From JAWODU01 sp046483125 (GTDB lineage: Bacteria; Verrucomicrobiota; Kiritimatiellia; UBA8416; JAWODU01), in NCBI GenBank assembly GCA_046483125.1, contig JAWODU010000058.1:1-13828 (forward strand): DNA of 13,828 nt, written 5' to 3'. The notes under the pieces are model-generated. The model was not told where the DNA came from. It saw only the letters and a program-made list of their open reading frames with translations, and made no database searches. Position 1 is the stretch's first letter; each line of letters opens with the position of its first letter. This document shows, one piece after another, positions 6,464 through 12,071 of this stretch. The translations under genes were made by a program, and so were the position numbers.

Positions 6464-7966
6464 ATGAATCCGGGAACAAGCCAGCCTTTTTACAGACCGC
6501 TTTCGGACGGTGACGTTCAGAAAATCGACTCCAACGCCCGGCGGATACTCAAGGAAGTGGGTATAAAGGTCGAAAGCAGGCGGTTTCTGGACAGGCTGGA
6601 GGCGGCAGGGGCGGAGGTGGAACGTGACCGGAGCATGGTCCGTTTCAGCGGTGAGTGGCTGGACGGGAAACTGGGTTCTGCCCCTCCCGGTTTTACGCTT
6701 TATTCGAGAGACGGCAAAAACGACCTGGACCTGGGAAGCACAACCGTGCACTTCGCGAACGGGGGCAGGGCGTTCCGTATCCTCAATATGCTGAAGGGCA
6801 AGTACCGCCGCACCAGGCTCAAGGACATCGTGAACACTGCCACGCTGGTTCAGAACCTGGACAATATCAGGGTCTACGTAATTGCCTGCCAGGCCCACGA
6901 CGTACCCGAAGGAAGTTATCACGTGGTCGATTTCTTCCATGCCTTTAATCATACTACCAAGCACGTTATGGGAGGGTGCGACAGCCTCGAAGGGGCCGAG
7001 GACATGTGGAAACTGGCATGCCTGGTGGCGGGCGGTGAAAACAGTCTCAGGGAAAAACCTTTCGTATCGGTAATAAGCAACCCCATAAGCCCTTTGACCC
7101 TGGATGAAAATACTCTATCCATTCTGGATTTCTTCTGCGGGCGGGGTATTCCTGTGACCTGCGCGACGGCCCCGATCGCGGGCGCTACCGCTCCCATGAC
7201 ACTGGCGGGCACGCTTTCCCAGATGCACGCCGAGGCGCTGGCGGGGGTTGCCGTAACGCAGGCTTTTTCGCCGGGCGCGAAAGTGCTTTACGGCGCTTTT
7301 CCGACCGCCATGGATATGAAAACCATGGAAGTAGCCATGGGGTGCGTGGAGATGGGCATGATGAACGCTTCGGCCGTTCAACTGGCCAGGCTTTACAACA
7401 TACCCATTTACGCTTCCGGCGGCGTTACCGAGGCCAAGAGACCCGATATCCAGGCCGGGTTCGAGAAGAACTTTTCCAGCCTGACGGTGGCCATGATGGG
7501 CGCCGATTTTATACATCTTACCGCTGGACTGATGGACTCTGCCAAGTCCATTTCCTACGAGCAGTTTGTTATAGACGACGAGAACATAGCCATGATCCAG
7601 AGGATACTTGCCGGCATCGACGTGAGCGAAGACACCCTGGCCTTTAACGTTATCAGCGACGTGGGTCCCAGGGGAGATTACCTCATGCAGGAGCATACCG
7701 TCCGGCATATGAGAGAAGAATTCTTCTTTCCGCGGCTGAGCGAGCGGTGCAGTTTTGACGTGTGGCTGAGGAACAAGCGGCCGGATATGCTGAAGCGGGC
7801 AAAGACGCTGGTAGGAGAAATTCTCGAAAACAACAGGGAAGGCATCCTGGACCCGGCCGTGGCTGAAAAAGTAAGGAAGGCCTATCCGCACGTTAAGCGT
7901 ATACAACCGGGCCGCGTAAAACGCCACGCTCAAGGGGAAGGCGGGGCTGGAACGGCTGTATCCTGA
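6464..7966 (+). CDS. MttB-family (non-pyrrolysine) methyltransferase
   Basis: This 500-residue protein belongs to the trimethylamine methyltransferase MttB superfamily. Its members move a methyl group from a tertiary or quaternary amine to a corrinoid protein. Family text includes ARRILKEVGIKVES (26-39), HFANGGRAFRI (96-106), SNPISPLTLDE (205-215), APIAGATAPMTLAGTL (236-251), KRPDIQAGFEK (325-335) and SYEQFVIDDE (364-373), then DVGPRGDYL. There is no in-frame TAG, so it is the pyrrolysine-free class typified by glycine betaine methyltransferase MtgB. The start was chosen at the ATG 6464 with GGGAGA upstream. An in-frame TTG/CTG at about 6416 lies inside the hydrolase gene. The last 20 residues (basic, then GEGGAGTAVS) extend past the family core and overlap the convergent MFS gene. 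No corrinoid-binding protein, reactivase or second methyltransferase is encoded nearby. Confidence 0.92.
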   Translation: MNPGTSQPFYRPLSDGDVQKIDSNARRILKEVGIKVESRRFLDRLEAAGAEVERDRSMVRFSGEWLDGKLGSAPPGFTLYSRDGKNDLDLGSTTVHFANGGRAFRILNMLKGKYRRTRLKDIVNTATLVQNLDNIRVYVIACQAHDVPEGSYHVVDFFHAFNHTTKHVMGGCDSLEGAEDMWKLACLVAGGENSLREKPFVSVISNPISPLTLDENTLSILDFFCGRGIPVTCATAPIAGATAPMTLAGTLSQMHAEALAGVAVTQAFSPGAKVLYGAFPTAMDMKTMEVAMGCVEMGMMNASAVQLARLYNIPIYASGGVTEAKRPDIQAGFEKNFSSLTVAMMGADFIHLTAGLMDSAKSISYEQFVIDDENIAMIQRILAGIDVSEDTLAFNVISDVGPRGDYLMQEHTVRHMREEFFFPRLSERCSFDVWLRNKRPDMLKRAKTLVGEILENNREGILDPAVAEKVRKAYPHVKRIQPGRVKRHAQGEGGAGTAVS

Positions 7967-9276
7967 GGATTGTCGGCGCGCCAGGCCAGTATTATAAGCA
8001 GGCCGGCGGCCGAGGCCACGCCGATAACGGCGCGTGTGTAGTTGCCCGAAACCGACAGGGACTTGCCGAACACCCACGGACCTATGGCGCTGGCGAACAC
8101 CATTGCCGACATGTTGAACCCGCTTATGGTTCCCAGGTGGCGCCGGCCGTAGAAATTCGGCCACGTGACGGCTGCCAGCGTGCCCAGCGTGGCGCCGCAC
8201 AGACCGTTTCCCGCCACTACAGTCCACATTGGCAGGCCCGGCCCGAGCACACGCAGACCGAGGCTGGATACAATTATTCCCGCCAGCATGGGCATAAGAA
8301 GATATTTCAACGGAACCCGGTCGCAGAGCCATCCCACCAGGGGGCGCAGTATCACCGAGATACCGGCGGCGTAGAGAAATATCATGTAGCCGGTTTTGCG
8401 GTCCATGCCCGCGGACTCAAAAATGGAGGAAGCGTGAAAGCTCAAGGCGGTCATGTACAGCCCGAATAGAGCAAGGCTCAGGACGAAGATCCAGAAGGTG
8501 TAAGTTCTGAGGGCGTCGGGCAGTGTGTACTGGCGCCGCCGGTGATCGGGATGCGGCCGGGCGCCAAGTTTTTTTTCGGCAAGGGCCCCGTCGGGTTTCA
8601 GACCGCAGGACTCCGGATTGTCCCGGAAAAAAACAACCGCAACCAGTGTGAATACACCGCCTATAAGGATTGACAGCCAGAGCCAGGCACCGCGCCATCC
8701 GACGCGTTCGACAAGCATGTTGAACAGGGCCGGGGAGGCGGAAAAAGCCGGCGCGATCACCATTCCCGCGATCGCGGTTACAAGCCCCCGATGGAGATCG
8801 AACCATTTCATCATCATGTTTCGTGAAACCATGGTCAAAACGCCCTGTCCGGAGAGCCGCAGCAGGAAGAACAAAGTCAGAATAACCGCGAAAGCGGGGG
8901 CGGTTGTGTCCGCCAGGCCGAGCAGGGAAACGGCGCCGGCGGTGATTTTATCGCACTGGCTCAGCATTACGAGGACCAGGCCGAGGGCAAAAGAAGCGGC
9001 GGGGGCCACGACCCGGGCGCCTAAACGGTCGTACACACGTCCCGCGAAGGGGAGGCACAGGGAGCTGGCTATAGTGCCGTACATGTACGCGAGGCTGAGT
9101 TTGACACGCGTCAGTCCCAGGGTGGCAATCAGGGAGTCTGTGAAGGGTGAAACGCCGTATGTCTGGCCGGGGGCGCTCATCAGGAAACCCAGGGCGCCGA
9201 GCGGGAGAATAACCCACCCGTAAAAGAATGGAACACGGGCCGGAGCAAAAGGCATATTGCTGTAGTCGCGTTTCAT
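7930..9276 (-). CDS. MFS transporter (12 TM, oxalate/formate-antiporter-like)
   Basis: The protein has twelve hydrophobic segments in a 6+6 arrangement with a hydrophilic central loop (KPDGALAEKKLGARPHPDHR region). The loop between TM2 and TM3 carries the MFS motif as GRVYDRLGAR, and its echo GWLCDR lies between TM8 and TM9. The opening FFYGWVILPLGALGF and the stretch LTRVKLSLAYMYGTIASSL are typical of OFA-like major facilitators that move carboxylates and other small organic anions. I chose the ATG at 9276 (448 aa). The frame is open to a TTG at 9375, and an internal ATG at 9255 is possible. None has a strong ribosome binding site. Its 3' end overlaps the MttB-family gene by 37 bases, tail to tail. 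Uptake of the hydrolase/methyltransferase substrate is a reasonable guess, not shown by the sequence. Confidence 0.88.
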   Translation of the reverse strand: MKRDYSNMPFAPARVPFFYGWVILPLGALGFLMSAPGQTYGVSPFTDSLIATLGLTRVKLSLAYMYGTIASSLCLPFAGRVYDRLGARVVAPAASFALGLVLVMLSQCDKITAGAVSLLGLADTTAPAFAVILTLFFLLRLSGQGVLTMVSRNMMMKWFDLHRGLVTAIAGMVIAPAFSASPALFNMLVERVGWRGAWLWLSILIGGVFTLVAVVFFRDNPESCGLKPDGALAEKKLGARPHPDHRRRQYTLPDALRTYTFWIFVLSLALFGLYMTALSFHASSIFESAGMDRKTGYMIFLYAAGISVILRPLVGWLCDRVPLKYLLMPMLAGIIVSSLGLRVLGPGLPMWTVVAGNGLCGATLGTLAAVTWPNFYGRRHLGTISGFNMSAMVFASAIGPWVFGKSLSVSGNYTRAVIGVASAAGLLIILAWRADNPQDTAVPAPPSP

Positions 9277-9412
9277 AAGGGAGTGGACACTACCCCCGCG
9301 GCGCGCAGAAGTAAAGGAAAGTGACTGCGGCCCGGCCCGGCGGAAGATTTCTCTTGCAGAACTAACCTGTTTCAATCAATCTCTTAACTTCTCCCGGCCA
9401 TCCTTTTGAAGT

Positions 9413-10219
9413 ATGAATAAAAGCCCCGGATCGTTATTGGTCGCCTCAGCGTGGATTCTGGCATCGACAATGCTCCAGTTTTCCGTGCCGCACTGTTCCG
9501 CCGCGGAGCAGGGCCTGTCCGCCGAAGAACACGTAAGCAATTTAAAGCGTATTGTCGGCGACCACGCCTCGGCCACCAACGTGCTTGACGAACGCTACAT
9601 TCATGTTACGTCCGGGGGTAAGGTGGGTGTAGACTTTGACATAGTCTGCGACCTGACGCCCCAGGTGGAACTGGTTTCGAAAGTTGCGCGCAGGATATGC
9701 GAGGCCGATTTTCACATCCGCGGCACGGACAAGGACGACGCGTACGTTTTCGAGAACGAAGACGGCGAGACCTCGGATATATTCCTGCTCTATCAGAAGA
9801 TCGGCACTAATTCATGTGAGTCGGTGTCCTACGTTACCGGCGAACGGTTTTTCGGCTCTTTCAAAGCCCTTATTCATGTTGTAACGACACCCGTGGAAGG
9901 TGAAGGAGCGGAATACAAGGTAGATCTGTACGCTTATCCGGAGAGTTCCACTGTCAGGTTCCTGGTGCGGAACATCGGTATTGTCCGGCGGTATTTCCGG
10001 TCCAAGGCGCTGGAAATCACCGAGGCGGCGAACAGGGCTTCCGTCCGCATAGTCAACGATCCGGAATTCGTGCTCAATGAAATAGGCGGATGTAAAAATC
10101 CGGAAGAGAAAATCTGTTTCAGCGACGAGGAAGAAGAATTCATACGCGAACTGTACCGCATACACGGGATTGACACGCGTAAATCCGACGCCGGAACGTC
10201 GGTTCTCCAGCCCCGGTAA
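9413..10219 (+). CDS. Secreted protein of unknown function (268 aa)
   Basis: The start ATG (9413) leads a signal peptide with Lys-3, a hydrophobic core (SLLVASAWILASTMLQF) and probable cleavage SAA|EQ near residue 31. The mature protein has no membrane segment. It contains several acidic clusters, such as GTDKDDAYVFENEDGETSD and a later FSDEEEEFIREL. Five cysteines remain after cleavage, so disulphides are possible in the periplasm. Segments like AEYKVDLYAYPESSTVRFLV and GIVRRYFRSKALEITEAANRA suggest an alpha/beta fold. I recognise no family. The ribosome binding site is weak (GAAG). It is divergent from the MFS gene and converges on kdgK, with 37 bases between the stops. No convincing terminator is visible there, only a short GCAGG/CCTGC hairpin. 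Confidence 0.82.
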   Translation: MNKSPGSLLVASAWILASTMLQFSVPHCSAAEQGLSAEEHVSNLKRIVGDHASATNVLDERYIHVTSGGKVGVDFDIVCDLTPQVELVSKVARRICEADFHIRGTDKDDAYVFENEDGETSDIFLLYQKIGTNSCESVSYVTGERFFGSFKALIHVVTTPVEGEGAEYKVDLYAYPESSTVRFLVRNIGIVRRYFRSKALEITEAANRASVRIVNDPEFVLNEIGGCKNPEEKICFSDEEEEFIRELYRIHGIDTRKSDAGTSVLQPR

Positions 10220-10256
10220 TCCGCTGCAGGGCGTGCAGGGCGCCTGCCCCGTGTAC

Positions 10257-11339
10257 TCAGCGTTCCACTTTCTGGGCCTTGCCTTTTCTGAGGTTTTCGG
10301 ACACCTTCAGAACGTGGTCCCACGTAGACTGCGTTATGTCGCCCCTTACCGAGGCGACCAGCGCACCGCTTGCCCATCCGGCTTCAATGGCCTCCTGCGG
10401 AGACAGGCCGTCGAACAGGGCCCTGGTAAAGCCGCCGGCAAGGCCGTCCCCTCCGCCTATTCTGCAGACTACCGTGATTTCTCTTGCGGGAACTTCGTAG
10501 ATGGTACCTTCCACGCTTGCGACCGCGCCCCACATGTGCCTGTTGTTGCTGATTTCATCGCGCAGGCTGGTAACGATGATTTTGAGATTCGGAAATTTCT
10601 CTCGTATCTTTGACTGCGCTTCCTTGAAAGGGCCGGAGTCCGTCTTAGTCTTCTTCTCCGAGGAAGCTTTGATGTCGAGCGCGTTGGCCGCGTCGGTTTC
10701 GTTTCCGAAAAGCACGTCCACGTTTTTTACAATTTCGGTCATGGCTTCCACGCATTTTTCGCGTCCCCCGTGGTATTTCCACAGTTTTCCCCTGTAGTTC
10801 AGGTCGAAGCTCACAATCGCGCCCCGCTTCCGGGCTTCCCTGAAGAATTCCAGGATCATTTCCGGAGCATGCTCCCCCAGAGCCGAGTACAGGCCGCCGG
10901 AGTGCACCCACCTGACGCCGCCGTCAAAAATCTCATCGTAGTTCAGCATGCCCGGTTTCAGCATCAGGGCCGCTTCGTCCGAACGGTTGTAGTCAATATC
11001 GTTCACGGCACAGCCGCCGGGAGTGGAACTGTAAACCGCGGCGTGGTGGCCGCTCCAGGGAGTGTGCTCGAATTTCCGCCCAAGAATATCGACCCCCACT
11101 GCGCGGACGTGTTCGGCGATCATCTCCCCTATGCAGTAGTCGCCCATTCCGGTGAGGACGGCCGTTTTGAGGCCGTACCTGCGGGTGTTGGCGGCAAGGT
11201 TGTATTCCGCTCCGCTCACGTGCACGTCAAAGGACCCGGCGTGCCGGGTGGGAACGTTGCCTGAGTCGAGCCTGTGAATAAGCGCGCCGAGCGCCATTAC
11301 GTCGTATCTGCCGGTTTCGGGAATGTTTAATGAATTCAT
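10257..11339 (-). CDS. kdgK: 2-keto-3-deoxygluconate kinase (PfkB family)
   Basis: This 360-residue PfkB-fold kinase most resembles 2-dehydro-3-deoxygluconokinases, which phosphorylate KDG to KDPG before aldol cleavage. Signs are SGAEYNLAANTRRYGLKTA (42-60), GDYCIGEM (66-73), DLNYRGKLWK at 179-188 (a KdgK hallmark), FGNETDAANAL (211-221) and the C-terminal RIGGGDGLAGGF with catalytic Asp298. GGGD replaces the commoner GAGD, as in other KdgK proteins. The ATG 11339 is fixed by a strong AAGGAGG site 5 bases upstream; an in-frame ATG at 11453 lacks one. A charged insert near 226-240 (SSEKKTKTDSG) is unusual. It complements uxuB in the same pathway but is transcribed alone from its own promoter. 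Another PfkB substrate remains possible. Confidence 0.85.
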   Translation of the reverse strand: MNSLNIPETGRYDVMALGALIHRLDSGNVPTRHAGSFDVHVSGAEYNLAANTRRYGLKTAVLTGMGDYCIGEMIAEHVRAVGVDILGRKFEHTPWSGHHAAVYSSTPGGCAVNDIDYNRSDEAALMLKPGMLNYDEIFDGGVRWVHSGGLYSALGEHAPEMILEFFREARKRGAIVSFDLNYRGKLWKYHGGREKCVEAMTEIVKNVDVLFGNETDAANALDIKASSEKKTKTDSGPFKEAQSKIREKFPNLKIIVTSLRDEISNNRHMWGAVASVEGTIYEVPAREITVVCRIGGGDGLAGGFTRALFDGLSPQEAIEAGWASGALVASVRGDITQSTWDHVLKVSENLRKGKAQKVER

Positions 11340-11349
11340 AACTGCCTCC

Positions 11350-11364
11350 TTGGTAACGTACCAA
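11350..11364 (-). promoter_or_regulatory. Palindrome TTGGTA-N3-TACCAA in the kdgK leader
   Basis: A perfect 6-bp inverted repeat with a 3-base centre lies between the promoter and the kdgK ribosome binding site, immediately next to AAGGAGG on the minus strand. Half-sites TTGGT/ACCAA are those I recall for GntR-family hexuronate regulators (UxuR/ExuR of E. coli, with closer spacing). It may be an operator or a small hairpin limiting ribosome access. No regulator gene is in the window. Confidence 0.45.
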
Positions 11365-11373
11365 CGGAAGCTA

Positions 11374-11402
11374 ACCCTAGCGGCAGTCGCCAGCAGAGTC
11401 AA
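11374..11402 (-). promoter_or_regulatory. Candidate kdgK promoter
   Basis: On the minus strand TTGACT (11397-11402), a 17-base spacer and TAGGGT (11374-11379) give a near-consensus -35 with a weak -10. Transcription would start near 11367, just ahead of the palindrome and about 28 bases before the ATG. A weak -10 with an adjacent palindrome is compatible with a regulated promoter. Confidence 0.45.
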
Positions 11403-11469
11403 GGCAGGTGTAGGGTCCGGAGCCCGGGGGGGCGGGGTCTCTGGGTACCGCAACCGACCCCTTCACCCT

Positions 11470-11672
11470 GCGTGGTGAATTCCGTTCGAAAATCGGACGT
11501 AAGCTTCACCGCTGCTACTGCGTTGTCGCGGGTCTCGCGTATATATATACTGCTCAACCCGCGGAGCCCACGCCTACGGCGTGGCAAGCTTGTATCCTTG
11601 TCCCGCTGAAAGCGGACAGCGGCAAATCTTCCATCCGATTTTCGAATCCTGCGGAAACGGAATTCACCACGC
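11470..11672. repeat. Inverted-repeat element (about 200 bp) with internal hairpins
   Basis: The left arm 11470-11497 is repeated inverted at the right as two blocks. 11470-11486 pairs perfectly over 17 bases with 11656-11672. 11487-11497 pairs perfectly over 11 bases with 11634-11644. Eleven extra bases (11645-11655) interrupt the right arm. The interior holds CGCGGGT/ACCCGCG (11527-11533, 11557-11563), CCACGCC/GGCGTGG with a 3-base loop (11568-11584) and CCGCT/AGCGG (11603-11607, 11611-11615). HindIII-like AAGCTT hexamers sit near both interior ends. It is either a MITE-like fold-back element or a structured RNA with a long closing stem. No transposase or flanking target duplication was recognised. 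Confidence 0.7.
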
Positions 11673-11680
11673 GGTTCGCC

Positions 11681-11731
11681 GCATCGCGGGCGGCGTACTG
11701 GAGGTTTTGTAGCGCCGCTTATCCGCGATGC
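11681..11731. repeat. Two-part GC-rich hairpin
   Basis: GCATCGCGG (11681-11689) pairs with CCGCGATGC (11723-11731). Inside it GCGGCG (11690-11695) pairs with CGCCGC (11713-11718), leaving a 17-base loop and a short TTAT bulge. It directly follows the large inverted-repeat element and may belong to the same unit. No T run follows on either side, so it is not a typical terminator. Confidence 0.55.
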
Positions 11732-11775
11732 AAGGGGAGCAGAGCAGTAGAGACGTGATGGGCCGTACTCTTCAG

Positions 11776-11802
11776 GATCCTGTAGATCCTGTAGATCCTG
11801 TC
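11776..11802. repeat. Three tandem 9-mers GATCCTGTA/C
   Basis: GATCCTGTA occurs at 11776-11784 and 11785-11793, and GATCCTGTC at 11794-11802. A fourth GATCCTGTA lies near 11856 and is followed by AAAATCCCGGATCCCGGATCCCGC. The spaced reappearance suggests a recurrent intergenic repeat rather than chance. Confidence 0.7.
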
Positions 11803-11828
11803 TAAAAATCTCCGCATGCGAATCCTCC

Positions 11829-11848
11829 CCGTCCGCCGCGGCGGACGG
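11829..11848. repeat. 20-bp perfect palindrome
   Basis: CCGTCCGCCG and its exact reverse complement CGGCGGACGG abut without a loop. The palindrome lies between the 9-mer array and its later partial copy. It may be part of the same repeat unit or a binding site. Confidence 0.6.
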
Positions 11849-11977
11849 ACGGATTGATCCTGTATAAAATCCCGGATCCCGGATCCCGCACCACTCAGCA
11901 CCCGGCCCTGAGGCGGTTTCGGCGTAAAAGGCCGGTATATCCGTGCGTCTGCAGGCGCGGATAATCCACCGCGATCA

Positions 11978-12006
11978 TTGACTTTATGACCCTTTCCCTG
12001 TAAACT
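11978..12006 (+). promoter_or_regulatory. Candidate promoter of the Calx-beta gene
   Basis: TTGACT (11978-11983) is followed after 17 bases by TAAACT (12001-12006). The -35 is close to consensus and the -10 has four of six matches. The transcript would start near 12013, about 60 bases before the first candidate ATG. Confidence 0.45.
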
Positions 12007-12071
12007 CCCCAAATAGGCCAACAAATACAGGTTTTCACAGCAAAGCCGGAAAAAGAAAGCTGGCGGTTATA

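Larger units (their letters stand above)
11403..12071. other. Gene-free intergenic block rich in repeats
   Basis: Together with the kdgK leader this makes about 730 bases without a supportable gene. It contains, in order, a large inverted-repeat element, a two-part hairpin, three tandem copies of a 9-mer, a 20-bp palindrome, further partial copies of the 9-mer with a doubled CGGATCC unit, and a candidate promoter for the Calx-beta gene. Short open frames here are explained by the repeats and lack ribosome binding sites. Confidence 0.6.

Noticed and set aside
6464..7966. Pyrrolysine-containing MttB
   Set aside because: The frame has no in-frame TAG, so this is the pyrrolysine-free class.
7115..8332. 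405-codon open frame on the minus strand
   Set aside because: It lies antisense to the MttB-family gene and then in another frame of the MFS gene, both of which have clear family motifs. Its translation is rich in His/Arg/Gly with no recognisable domain.
10220..10256. Terminator between the secreted protein gene and kdgK
   Set aside because: Only a 5-bp GCAGG/CCTGC hairpin without a following T run is present on either strand.
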